A stretch of 64,000 nt of DNA from Taxillus chinensis (lineage: Eukaryota; Streptophyta; Magnoliopsida; Santalales; Loranthaceae): assembly GCA_023512835.1 (NCBI GenBank), contig CM042088.1, positions 39,660,164 through 39,724,163 on the forward strand. The letters are read 5' to 3'. The notes under the pieces were generated by a model. It saw nothing but the letters and a program-made list of their open reading frames with translations. It searched no databases and had not been told where the DNA came from. Positions 47,189-59,813 of this stretch are shown here, one piece after another. The position numbers were made by a program, and so were the translations under genes. How positions within the stretch are numbered: the first letter of the stretch is position 1; each line of letters opens with the position of its first letter.

Positions 47189-49213
47189 TAGGAATGACAA
47201 TTTAACCCGCCCCGCCCCATCGGGGCGGGTTTTTTTTGAATTTATCGGGACACGGGGCGATAATATTTTGCCCCGCAGGTATTCCCCGTTACGACCCATC
47301 CAGCCCCCACGTACCCACCCGCGACCGCCCCCCGCCCACGCCGCCGCCCAGAATAAATCCCCGCCCCCAAACCCGCCCAGCCTGCTCGAAAATAAGCAAA
47401 ATATAATGTTTTCACTAAGTTTTAAACCCAAAACCTTCCCTTTGCATGAGCAGCTGTCAAACCATTAGGCTAACTTTATTTTGTTGTTTAAATTTATATA
47501 AATGATATATATACTTATCATATCACATATAAATAATAATAACAATATTAATGATAATAATATTAACAAGGAGTGGATACTTTATTTTAAAAAAAATAAT
47601 TACAAAATATAAATATTTGTATTATAATAAAAACTAAATGTACTATTACTATTTTAATATAAAATACAAATGAATTAGATTTAAATTTATTAATAAGTTG
47701 ATTTATGATTAGATGATCCAATCAAATATTATTTTGATTGAAAATATATTAATATTTAAATTACTAATATCATTTATATATTTTATTATTTTTAATTCAA
47801 TTATGAATTACTTACTATCAAATGTTAAAAAACTCAAAATTCAATCACTATGACTCATACCACGCATAAAATAAATTATGGATATTAGTCATATTAATTT
47901 GATTGAAATTTAGTTTTAAAATTATTAATATGTTGATTTAAATCTAAATGATCAAATCAAGTATTATTTAATCGATAAATACATTTATATATGAAATTGT
48001 AATATCATTTACATGATTTATTACTTAAGCTTTTAACCCAAATATTGAATACATACTATCAAAAGCCGAAAATCACTCTTACCATGTATTTTTTAATATA
48101 TCAAACTTGTTAGTATTGTTTAATTAACTAATAACATTAGTTACAATTATAATAGTATAGATATACTTATCATACTAAAGAATATATATACACTTACACT
48201 CAATAATTAGTATTATCCAAAAATAATCATATTATTGTATTACTTATAACAAAAACAAGTTTTTATTACATTAAGAAAATCAAGTTTGAGAAACATGACT
48301 TTTCATAATATTGTATTACTTATAACAAAAATAATATGATAACTATGTTATATAATTATATTAATTAGGTTTTCACTAATGTGTTATCATTTATTACCAA
48401 TGATAATTGTATTATTTAAATTATTACTACTCGATATTCAAGTTATTACTTATTGATTATAATTTATAAATGCATATATATAGTGGCAATTATACAACTA
48501 TATATATCATATACAACATAAGTAAGATGATAATTGTTGAGTATCTAAAATCTAATAATTAATGTTAGAAAGTTCGTTGATAATTATATATGTCATAAAT
48601 AATTATTGTTACTATGCTTACATCATTAGTGTATATACTTGAAATGTGACATAAATAATATTATATTTAGTATAAAATATAAAGTAATCTTATAATTATT
48701 AGTATGAACTAACATACTATGTATGACATAAGTAATCTTATAATTATTCGACTAATAATATTTAATTAGATTATTTAGTATTAAATCAACATATTAATAT
48801 TTTTTAAAACTAAATTTGAATCTAATTAATGTCCATCTACAAATTATTTTATTCATGATATGAGTCATGTATTGTGAGAGTGATTTTAACTTTTGATAGT
48901 ATGTATTTAATATTTTAAATAAAAGTAATAAAATATGTAAATGATATTATTAGTTTAAATATTAATACATTTTCAATCAAATAATATTTGATTGGATCAC
49001 ATAATCATAAATTAACTTATTAATAAATTTAAAAATAAATTTGAATCTAATTAGTTTGTATTTTATATCAAAATAGTAATAGTATATTTAATTTATATTA
49101 TAATACAAATATATATATACTTTGTAATTATTATTTTTTAAAATAAAGTATGTACTCTTTATTATTATTATTATTATTATTGTTATTATTATAATTAATA
49201 ATATTAATAATTA

Positions 49214-49246
<33 letters not shown>

Positions 49247-49563
49247 GTAATTATATGTGATATGACAAGTATATATATCATTTACATAAATTTAAACAAT
49301 AAAATGGAGTTAGCCTGATGGTTTGGCAGCAGTACATTTAAGGATAAGGTCCTGGGTTCGAAACTTAGTGTAAGCAATTTATTTTGCTTGATTTTCGGGC
49401 TGTGGGGGTTCTGGCTACTGGGTGGGGGGATGGCGTGCGCGGGCGGCTTTAGCGTGTGGGCTTGCCTGGACTAGGTGCGTGTTGGCGGGGATGGGGCGTA
49501 TTTTCGCTATCGGGGATGGGGACGGGGCAACCCAAAACCTGCCCCGCCCCATTGCCATCTCTA
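47189..49563. mobile_element. hAT-type element with GC-rich ends and palindromic AT core (copy B)
   Basis: The left terminus is TAGGAATGACAATTTAAC and the reverse complement of the right terminus is TAGAGATGGCAATGGGGC. The 8-bp duplication GAATTGAC is perfect at 47181-47188 and 49564-49571. About 200 bp of very GC-rich sequence at each end gives way to an inverted tRNA-like module (47424-47475; 49309-49375). Inside these, 47480-49300 is an AT-rich palindrome whose arms match the arms of 4660-6450. There is no transposase frame. The open frames 47087-47431 and 47184-47468 sit on the GC-rich end and are artefacts of composition. Confidence 0.88.
49309..49375 (+). repeat. tRNA-like (SINE-type) module
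   Basis: A-box-like TTAGCCTGATGGTTTGGC, then about 30 bp on GGGTTCGAAACTTAG containing a full B-box match (GTTCGAAAC). The inverted copy at 47424-47475 reads GTTAGCCTAATGGTTTGAC and keeps the same order. Confidence 0.5.
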
Positions 49564-51325
49564 GAATTGACATTATTAATTCTTTTATTCTTTGATTCTT
49601 AAAACCCTAGCTATCATAGGAGAGGAAAAGAAGGGAGAAAGGACATATCTTAGAGTTTTAGAGGCCTTCTTGACTGTTCTTGGGAGTTCTTGACAGTTTC
49701 ATCACTTTACGAATATTTAAAGTAGGCGGTTATATTTCTTTCCATCTATTCTACGTATCTATCATGCTCAAGATCGTTAAAAAACTAATGTTTAATGATT
49801 ATTAGATGAGAAATGTGACAAAGAGCCCTAAGAACTGTTGTTTTCAATCAAACTTAAATTATTGGATGTTATTTGATCTTGAACGAAATACTTGATTATA
49901 ATTGTTGTTTAAGCCTTTAAATTGTTTTATTTTTACTAAAAGATGAGTTTTGATATTGGGATTGATTCGTGGTTGTTGTGTATATAGAACAGGTCCAACA
50001 ATGAAAAACTCAACGATCCACTTGTATTTGAAGACTTGAGGTAAGTGTTCTTACTTCTCAGAATCCTTCTTATGTTATCTAGACCCTAGGATTGTTAATA
50101 TGAACGATTGATTTGAAATAACAAAAATCTAGTTCTGATAGGTTATGCATGAATTGGAATATAAAACGATTGAATATTTGATATGAACATAAGATTGGAG
50201 ACTTGCGAACATTGGGAAATTCGTTAGTATTGAGATATTTATGACAAAAAGCTATTCTTTTATCAATCTGGTTCGTTCTTGGGGTTAACTTTCATTGTTA
50301 ATCATGAATTTGAGTTTACTGGACGTGAGTGTGCTATAATCGTGTTTCTAGCAAATATGGTCTCGCCTATAATGCTATATTATAGTTTAGATCCCAATTT
50401 TGTCATATATTACATTTATTCATAATCAAAAGATTCTCTTAGCAAAGACATTATTTTTTATTAAAATATTTTCTATTGGGGTATATGACTTTGTCACTTT
50501 CTTTGTGCCAAGAAATACATCAAGCAATTAATTTGCAACCCTTTGCAAATAAATAATTATCTCAAGCTCTTAGCATTGATTACTATATAAATCAAGGTGA
50601 GATAAAGTTGTTTTATACCATAAAATTTTACTTCGCTTTTTTAAGTTATGGTTTTTTCTCTCCTAAAGTCAAGAAAGTAATTTCATCAAAATTACTATAT
50701 ACAAAGCATGTAGTAAATAAATCACCTGTTAATAGTTTAAGGTACCTAATAATAGATGACAATTAACACCCGAATAAACCTTAAGTCTTTTTTAAGAGTG
50801 ATTTTAATACATTGTGTGGGTGAAATTGGGACTTGTACTTCATAGTTCAAAATATTATATTCATGACCAAAAGCAAGTTACGAAAATGAATATTCACAAT
50901 GACTAATTAGTCTAATATGAACCAATTAATAATGCCACATGTAGTCTGGCATGTCCCCAGCCTAAGCTCCTAACTTTGTCTGTTCACAATCCACCCATCA
51001 GAGGGCATGAAGAAAAAATTTGTGCTAACTCATTGTGTGTTGAACCATTTATCAATTTATACAATTTACTAAGTTTATCATTAATAACTAATATTTTCAC
51101 ATTAGATGAATATAGCTTTATTTAATTTTTTACTTCAAATGACGATATTATTTTTATCAACTTAAAATCAAATGTGTGTTATTGATTAAGATATCCTGAA
51201 ATCCCCAGCCTATCAATTTTTAAACTTGAAAATTCTGTATTGAAGGAAAACTCTTCTTGCAAGTGCCCTCATATAAATTTCATGCAGGTACCACTGATGT
51301 AACATTATGTGATTGAACCACAACA

Positions 51326-51371
51326 CCACTAATGTGGCATAATCCTCAATCACAATGTGGCACATTAGTGG
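51326..51371. repeat. Perfect 11-bp inverted repeat
   Basis: CCACTAATGTG at 51326-51336 and its exact complement CACATTAGTGG at 51361-51371, with a 24-bp loop. It could be a MITE remnant or chance. Confidence 0.7.
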
Positions 51372-51401
51372 CGCCTGCATAGAGCTTATACGGATCGCTT
51401 G

Positions 51402-51558
51402 CACCTGATACTATGCCTTAAATAATCTTGTTTGAAGTCAAACATAAAACATTCCAATATTAGTTTTTGGGGAAAAGGCACCTGATACAATACTTTAAAT
51501 AATTTTGTTTGAAGTCAAACATAAAACATTCCAATATTTAGTTTTTGGGGAAAAGGCA
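51402..51558. repeat. 77-bp tandem duplication
   Basis: CACCTGATAC.AT.C.TTAAATAAT begins at 51402 and 51479. The copies share ...AACATAAAACATTCCAATAT and TTTTTGGGGAAAAGGCA. Confidence 0.9.
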
Positions 51559-52097
51559 TTGCCTTCCCCAAGGAAGGTCATGCCGCCCCTCCCTTTAAAG
51601 TGCTTCAAATGATTTATAACTTTATGCCCACCTGTTTTTAGGCCAATGTCCCCTACGCCCTACCTGATTGGCATTACAATCTTCACTGTCCCTCATAATG
51701 ATAAAAGCTAGAGTAACCACTGCTATTACCCATGTAGGTAACATCATTGGTCCAACTATAACAAAATTCTCCTTTTCATAATAAAATATAACAAAGCTCT
51801 TTCGTATTTCCTATTTAGGTAGAGCTGTAATTAATACATATATATGCCCACAGACAAGTAAAAAAAAAAACAATCAAAATTATGGAGGATGAAACCGACA
51901 AAGGCTTGATTAGAGGTGTAGTTTCTGTGAACCTAGTTTAGTAACAGCCAGAAATCACAAGTTGACAGTCAAAGTTTTTGCCAATGCATTCCCACATCAG
52001 ACCATGACTGAAAATATAACAATGGGGGAGATAGGCCTAGGCCTAAAGATGGATTGATTTTAATTACATTTTGACCTGCTGGAGGGTTACAATTGCG

Positions 52098-54771
52098 TCA
52101 GGGGGCATTAGGCTTGGAAACGAATGAAGTCGAATTGTTGGCATGCCCATGGCTAAGCTTTCGGAGCCAGCGCCGAATACCTTTCTTTTGACCTCGACAA
52201 GTAAAGCTTGGCACCAGGTTTAAGGTCCCCTCATTGGCAAGCAAAGACTCAAATTGTTCCAATGCCTTCACCACCTGCCCAAATTCAGGCCTCTCCTCGG
52301 GTTCTGATGACCAACATTGTTCGATCAAAGATCGCATGGCAGACGGACAGTCTGCTGGGATAAGAGGCCTCACATTCTGGAAAAAGTGACAAACTAATGG
52401 AATGCTGAGAGTAAAAAGAAACAGAGTAACTATCCATATATGATGAAAACACTAAATTTTCCATTACATTATAACCATCCATCTTGCCAAATCACTATTA
52501 AATTATTAATGATACTCCATTGTGTTTACCTCTTTCAAATGTCAAAGATGAAGTGATTGCCTATCGGGTGGTATCTCTATTTTTTTTTTCAGCAATAAAC
52601 GCTAGCATTTATACCAATTGTGCTTCAATACGTTGAATGGCATATGCTGCGAGATGAATACTCCATCTTGCAGCAATAAATGCTAGCATTTATAACCTTC
52701 CATCCTGCCAAATCACTATTAATGATACTCCATTGTGTTTACCTCTTTCAAATGTCAACGATGAAGTGATTGCCTATCGGGCGGTATCTCTAATTTATTT
52801 CTGCAGCAATAAATGCTAGCATTTATACCAATTGTGCTTCAATACGTTGAATGGCATATGCTATGAGATGAATGTTTTAACATGACAGGGGGGTAGGGTG
52901 GGGGTTGAGGGTCCTGGTGTTCATTGGGTAACAATATTTATTTAGAGAAAAGATGCGCTTATGGCCAATGGAATGCTCTAGGAGGACAAGTCAGTTTTCT
53001 CCGAGGAGTGACCGAATAGTAGCTCGTGTACACCCAGCACCCTAAAGAACTTCCAGAGGCAACTTGCAGGCTCATCAATGAGTTATTGCCAACCAGACTC
53101 GGGCTTGCTATGGGCATTGACCAAAATACTAGATAGTAAAAACTACCGTATGATTCTGATAAACATAATTCTGTGTCCCATAAAGGTCTGATATAACCCC
53201 TGGTATCTATTTTTCTTTGTTTCATATGACAACTATGGACAAGCATAATGGTATCGATTGGTAGAAATGAAGAAATATGAAAGTCAGTAGCACACCTTGT
53301 TCACCACAGCAAAAGCAGCTTGAATAGGTGTCATGTCCTCATACGGTGTAGTTCCAGTCACCATTTCCCACAACATGAGCCCAAAGCTGTACACATCCAC
53401 CTTCCGGCCATAGGGCTTGTGCCTAATCATCTCAGGGGCCATCCAGCGAAAAGTTCCGGGGTCGTTACTCAGGGAATCACAGGATGCCTCCTCACATGCT
53501 ATCCCAAAATCAGCAATTTTCATGTGAAACTCTTCATTTATGAGAACATTCTCAGGTTTAAGATCTCGGTGAATGACACCTTGTGAGTGGATATACTCCA
53601 TTCCACGAGCGATATCCAGGGCTATAGCAACTAGCTTTACAAGCGGAAGGGATTTATGCTCAAGCTTGTGCAAGTATGCCCGCAAGGAACCTTCCGAAAG
53701 GTATTCCGTCACAATGCAAAAAACCGGTGGATCTCTACATGCTGCTACGAACTGCATTGTCAGATCAAAATATGGCATGCGTGGGTAAAAACCGAGAAGG
53801 TAGTAAAAACAGAAGCATATTCTAGTGGATCAACGCAAATGGAGAAGAAGGATAAAAGATTAAAAATGGCATCATCATTAATTCCTCTCCCCACCATTCA
53901 TTCCATTCAATTAAGCAGTAGAGATTCATAGATAGATACAATTTAACGCCTAAAATCTCGACTTTAGGATAATTAATCTAAGCTAAATAAGCAACTAACT
54001 TCCATTCATGATGAACAAGAACAAGTTCAAAAATTGATTAGTCCAAAATTTCAGAAATAGGAAGCCTCAAATTACCCGTATGACATGCTGGTGGTGAAGG
54101 CGAGACAGGAGAGCGATTTCCCTATAGAACTGCTTCTCCAACCGAACCCCCAGATCCCCATTTTCGTCATCATCCGGAACCCTGATTATCTTCACCGCCA
54201 CGGGCTCATCCTTGTACACGCCATGGTAGAGCCTGCTATGAGCCCCATGAGCAAACCTGAGCCCGAGAAACAGCTTTGACAGATCCACGACCCACTCGTC
54301 CGCGGCCTCCACCACCGAGGTGACTCTTCCTCCGCTGTGATCAAAATACTTGGTCCACGTCTTCGCCTTGCTCACAGGAGAAGAAGAGCGCCGCTTTATT
54401 GGGCTGGAATTGGATTTCACCACCTTGCTACTGTGCTCATTTGCCTGTGTTCTTTGTGCTCTCTGTGGTCTTTGTAGGAGTGGCGTTGAGAACCGCCTCC
54501 GGTCGGATTGCGCTTCCTGAAACGTGTCCGGAAGGACGGTTTTGGGGAGTGGAGACTCGGATCTCTGAACCTGAATGGGTTTTTGCGTAATCCGGGATTT
54601 GGATTTTGTGGGTTCTGGTTTGTGATCGCAGAGAGACGAACTTGGCCTCGATTTCAGGCCTGAAAGTCTCTCAACTTGTCCATTGGAGATGAGAGGAAGA
54701 TCGCCCAGTCGGTAGTAAACGGTGCGGGAGAATCTGGCTCTCGTAACCCATGAGCTGGCCTTGTCCTCCAT
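52098..54771 (-). CDS. Raf-like MAPKKK (group C5), HT1/RAF43-like protein kinase
   Basis: The protein has 476 aa in three phase-0 exons: 54771-54076, 53751-53296, 52376-52098, with GT-AG introns of 324 and 919 bp. Joints give HVIR|FVAACRDPPVF and AAFAVVNK|NVRPLIP, matching the family. Residues 1-140 are a Ser/Arg/Lys-rich tail. 141-170 hold KTWTKYFDHSGGRVT, typical of the C5 group. The kinase domain spans about 165-430 with ATP lysine K194 (VAVKII), HRDLKPEN at 293-300, DFG at 313-315 and APE at 337-339, so it should be active. The C-terminal tail has LNLVPSFTC and RGQKKGIRRWLRKL, also conserved. Arabidopsis HT1 (At1g62400) controls CO2-dependent stomatal opening. The longer N-terminus resembles At5g58950/RAF43 more, so I do not assign the HT1 role. 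The start follows the first in-frame ATG. Confidence 0.94.
52470..52873. repeat. Tandem duplication inside kinase intron 2
   Basis: 52470-52659 and 52691-52873 are two copies of about 185 bp. Shared words include GATACTCCATTGTGTTTACC, GAAGTGATTGCCTATCGGG and GCTAGCATTTATACCAATTG. The first copy has an extra 8 bp (AAATTATT). A partial third copy (GCAGCAATAAATGCTAGC) lies between them. Confidence 0.9.
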
Positions 54772-56360
54772 AACAACAGACACAGTCAATCAACCCTAGT
54801 CTTCCCACCTCCCCCAAAAAAACCAATACTAGAATTTGGGATGAACAGAAGCCCCCCAATCGTTCTTCTTCGGCTTCCAATAAACAGAAAATCGATTCAG
54901 ACCCATGAAACCCAATTGATATCACATCACAGAGTCACGCAAAGAAAATTGATACAGACCCATGAAACCCAGTTGAGATCACAACCGGTAGAAATCAAAA
55001 TCCATCATCGTACCCATAGATTTTTGTAATCCATATTCAGACCCAGGAATATTATTGTCCCTGTACGGTTGAAACGGTTGGGTGAAATTCTAAATCTATG
55101 CCAGATAGAGCCTGTGAATGGATAGGAATGCTGATCTCGACCAACCCCCAAATCCCCATCAACGGACACACCAACCCTTTTCTTCTCTATTCTCTTCTCT
55201 TAGCCACAAAGTCAAACTCCACCTCCCTCAACAGCCTGAAATACATAGACAAAAAAACGCAAACACCATAATGATTAAATCATAAAATAATAGAGGATAT
55301 CGGACATATAATTAACAAACCAAAGTTCAACTCAATTATTATATATATTTATTTATACCAAGAATGAGACAAAGAGATCATAGTTTACATGAACCTATGT
55401 ACGGCCATGGACGAGGAACAGGAACAGGGGAGCCAGGGTACATGAAGGATTAAATCGAATCCAAAACAGTGAGGTGAACAAACAAATGTTACCAAGGCGA
55501 CATGTCCTCTGTCTGCTGACTACGTCTAGTGATTGAACAGCCGATAATACTGTTCCATCAATGTGAAAATTGGAGCTGTAAAAACATTTTCAGAAGGAGC
55601 ATCCCTTGTCGGTCGTAGACACGTATCGTATACTGAGCGTATCGTGGTGGCCGTAGATTCATTACTTGCTCGATATTTTGTATTCTTTTCGATTTTTTTG
55701 CCTTTTTTTTGGTTTTTTTTAGACCAAAAGTTGTAGGATGATTATGATGATGGCATCGAATTCCGGGTAAAGCCTGGCAACCAGGTCATCGTTGACTCAC
55801 AGGATATTTTATTTTATTTTATTTTAAGAAGGGTTAAATAAGTTTGTGTGAAAAGTCAAACTACTTAATTTAAAAGTATTTCTGAAAATTTCAAAATATC
55901 ATTATAGGCTCAGCTGCATTGAAAAAATAAATAAATAAATCAAACTTTAAGAGCGTGTCTGACGGATGCTGTTTTCACCTTGCTTGCTCATTTGAACGCA
56001 GAAAACAGGTGTGTTCCTTTGTAGATATAATTTTAGTGGATTGTACGTAATTGGAAAGAATCATAATTTAAGTAATATATTATTTTATATTATTCTTTTA
56101 TGTATTATTTTATATCTCTATTCTTATTTTTTAAAATTATATTTTTTATTTCATATTTACTATCTTTAAATGTCTTTCATTTATTACAATAAATTAAAAT
56201 TACATATCTAAAAAAATATTTTAAAAATTATTTGAATGATGAATAATAATCTTTTAAATATAAAACTTCGCTATCCATACTCATTTTTATCAAAGCTTTA
56301 AAAATCATCCCTAAAGTATAGAAAAAAAATCATTATAGATGAATGATATTAGATTATTTT
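54772..56360. other. Kinase upstream region and intergenic DNA
   Basis: 54772 to about 55230 is pyrimidine-rich on the minus strand and probably includes the kinase leader and promoter. A duplicated phrase (GACCCATGAAACCCA at about 54899 and 54957) is visible. 55260-56360 shows no gene. Confidence 0.45.
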
Positions 56361-56369
56361 TATAGATGT

Positions 56370-56480
56370 CTGCAAGAGTTCATGGGTTAGTTCAACTTGA
56401 TAGAAAGTGAAATCTAATGAAGCTTAAGTTATTATAGGTAGGGGATTCAAACCTTGAGAGTAACAATTCAAGTAGTGTGT
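56370..56480 (+). repeat. Possible tRNA-derived SINE remnant
   Basis: GGGTTAGTTCAACTTGATAG resembles a tRNA A-box region. About 45 bp on, GGGGATTCAAACCTTGAGAG resembles a B box. No tail or target duplication was found. Confidence 0.35.
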
Positions 56481-56680
56481 AAGAGCAACTCCAAACAACT
56501 ATGTATTATCTATATGTAAAGTGTAAAATTATAAATTTATGCTCTAACAGTCTTTTCATATAACTCTTTATATTTAGAAAATGTTATGATAACTTTTTAT
56601 ATTTGAAGAATAGCGATTCATTATTTATATATTATTTTATTATTTTATTAAACATTTTTTAATCTTTTTTTTTAAATTAA

Positions 56681-57260
<580 letters not shown>

Positions 57261-57639
57261 GCAGGAGTGATGGAGGAGTTGCGCGACATACAAAAATATT
57301 ATTTATAGTTGGTCGAGAGACCGATTGAGTTTTGAAAAAACAAATATTTTAATATAAATATATATAAAATAAAGAATATTATTGAATTAAAACCTACAAA
57401 ATGATTCTATGTAAAATATAAAATATAAAATATTATTGAAATTGCTCTAATTAATATTTAAAAAAATTAAAGATGTGTGAATTAGCTCCCAGAGCAGTGG
57501 GCTCTGTGTTGTTTAAATAAAATTTAGTTAGCTATATTAAAAAAATTTATGTAAATTTAAATAAAATTTTATCATATCAAACTTTTTAAATATTCCTAAC
57601 ATATATCTAGAAAAACCTAAACATAACACGCTTCCTTTG

Positions 57640-58400
57640 CTCTGGCAACCAGCTTACGAGTATTGGGCGTCTCGTCCCCACTCGATATTTTAAGAGATTT
57701 TTAACAGTTTTAGAATATCTGATTCAACCCACCCCGACCCGCGTGACCGTCTTTAACTCACTTCACTCATTAGTCTCACCCGCCTCGATTCTCTAGCCCA
57801 CCGCTTCCACGGAGACACTGATGGTCCATGGATTAGGTGACCTTTGCAACGGCCTTGTAGCCATCCGCTTTGTCCTTCTCCATCATGCAACTAATGCTTT
57901 ATGACGCCGTGCTCCGCCTCCGGATGAGCAGTTACACCGTCCTTGTGGTGGCACTGTGCGTCAAGTGCATGTCTAACCGTTTGTTGATGGCCAAACACCT
58001 AGAGCGCCTCCCACCATCCAAGTTGCTGCCGATCGACCCTCATCACCAATAAGGAGCTGGTGGAAAGCACGGACCAGATTAACTATGTGAGGATCAAGCA
58101 CTCGGACATGGTGTGTTTAATTAGAGAATTGCCATCCACAGCCTATTCATGTTATTGTCGCACTTCAATATATCTATCGTCTGAGATCTACGAATTCGAG
58201 AACAAATAGTCGACGGGGCTCCAAGCGGAGGGAGAGAACTTGAGCCTGCCGTCATAGCCGTTGTCGTTGCGAATTTCGAAAATGGACACTGGATGTGCCA
58301 GTCACTGTGACCCCTGTGCAAGACATGAAGTTGACGATCCATTCCCAGATTGAAGATCAACACAATTTGTTACTGCGAGTCAATTTACTGCTGTGGTTTA
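57640..58400 (+). pseudogene. Unidentified degenerate coding-like block
   Basis: A GC-richer stretch with coding-like vocabulary broken by frameshifts. One frame at 57900-58020 reads AVLRLRMSSYTVLVVALCVK then HLERLPPSKLLPIDP. Another at 58045-58115 reads TNKELVESTDQINYVRIKHS. I cannot name the family. It follows the 5-beta-reductase pseudogene by about 600 bp but does not resemble its C-terminus. The open frame on the minus strand at 58121-58363 is probably a shadow. Confidence 0.35.
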
Positions 58401-58904
58401 GGAATGTTTCCTGGTATTAGGTTTATGAAATTGATGATCGTACATAGATCACACTGTAGAAATATATCATGCATCAACACGGTAGAAAGGATGTACGTAT
58501 AGGAGGAACTATATATGCTGAAGGATAGTGCGACTGAAAAGGAAAGAAGAGGACGGCAATAAAAACATAAATGTAAGGATAAACCAGAAAAATAAAATTA
58601 AATCAAACAAATTTAATCAACACATTCCCTAAACTTATCATTAAAATACTGTAAAAAGATGAATATAACTTTACCTGATTCAACTTAAGCAAGAGCACTC
58701 ACAACTCACAGTAGCCTCAATACAGTTTAACTATAATTTAGTCAAATAATAATCTTTTATAAAACATACAATCTAATTTTATGTTATGAAATAACAGTTT
58801 CAACAAAATTTAAATATTTTAATTAAAATATTATTTTTTTCTTTCTCCCTTCCTTCTTTCTCTTGCCCCCTCCTAAAACTGCACAGACGCCACCGCCCTT
58901 TCCC
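58401..58904. other. AT-rich intergenic DNA
   Basis: Nothing recognised. Confidence 0.5.
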
Positions 58905-59075
58905 TCCACACAGATCTGCTGTCGTCGCTCTCTCCCTCCACAGATCTGCCGCCGCAGCCCTCCCCCTCGACAGATCTGTCGCCTTCTCTCGCATGTGCGC
59001 CGCCGGCACCCACCCACCTTCACGTCCTGATCGTTGGCATGCGTGCACGCCGCCGGCACCCACCCGCCGCTGTTC
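58905..59075. repeat. GC-rich minisatellite with 30-bp period
   Basis: CAGATCTG starts at 58911, 58941 and 58971, exactly 30 bp apart, with GCCGCC/CCTCC filler. It is followed by a duplicated CGCCGCCGGCACCCACCC (about 58997 and 59049). The overlapping open frames on the minus strand are 10-residue repeats caused by the period and are not convincing genes. Confidence 0.7.
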
Positions 59076-59813
59076 GTGTTGGACACGGCCTGATCATTGG
59101 CCTGCCGAGTTTGCTCTGCGCCGGTGGTGGCACTGCTAATAAAGGGGAAATCGAAAATGCTTAAATTATATATATGAAATCATAGTGCCTCCCTAAATTA
59201 ATTTTATTAATATTTTAATACAATAAAACATTAATTAATTAAAAAAAATTAAATATTTAAATTAAAATTTTAAAAATAATAAAAATTATATAATTAGTTA
59301 AAATAAAAAAATATGATTTAAATAGTTAATTAAAAATAACTAGCTAAAATAGCTTTTACAATAAAATAAAATTTAGGAATAATAATTTTAATTATTTTTT
59401 TAGGTAAATTTTACTAATAGCCGGCGCATAGAAATGCCTTGTTTGCATGTAGATTTTTTTTATAATATACATATATGTAAGTGTTAGATATTAAATACAT
59501 TAACATGCTTTTTTTTTCTAAATATGAATCCATGAATGCTGAATCATATGCATGATTGATTGACAAACATGAGTAATTCAATTTTTCAATAGAACATTGT
59601 TCTCAATTAATAGAACATTGTTCTCAATCTTCGTCGTAATATATAAAGGAATACGGTGGACATGTGTGCTTGTTGTGTGGAGGTAAACCCAATGGCCAAG
59701 TAAAAATGTCAGAAGAATCTGATAATACCAATTCTAGCACCCTATAGTCTGTAGAAAGCTGGACTTTGTTTCCCGAAGTTGCACCAGGTAACCATGACGT
59801 TCTTTAAGGCGCT

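Larger units (their letters stand above)
49572..52097. other. Intergenic DNA with a small hairpin and a tandem duplication
   Basis: No gene was found. It contains an 11-bp perfect inverted repeat at 51326-51371 and a 77-bp duplication at 51402-51558. The part nearest 52098 should be the 3' UTR of the kinase gene. Confidence 0.5.

Noticed and set aside
47087..47468. Overlapping frames on both strands rich in Pro/Gly/Arg
   Set aside because: They cover the GC-rich end of the hAT element and are open because of composition.
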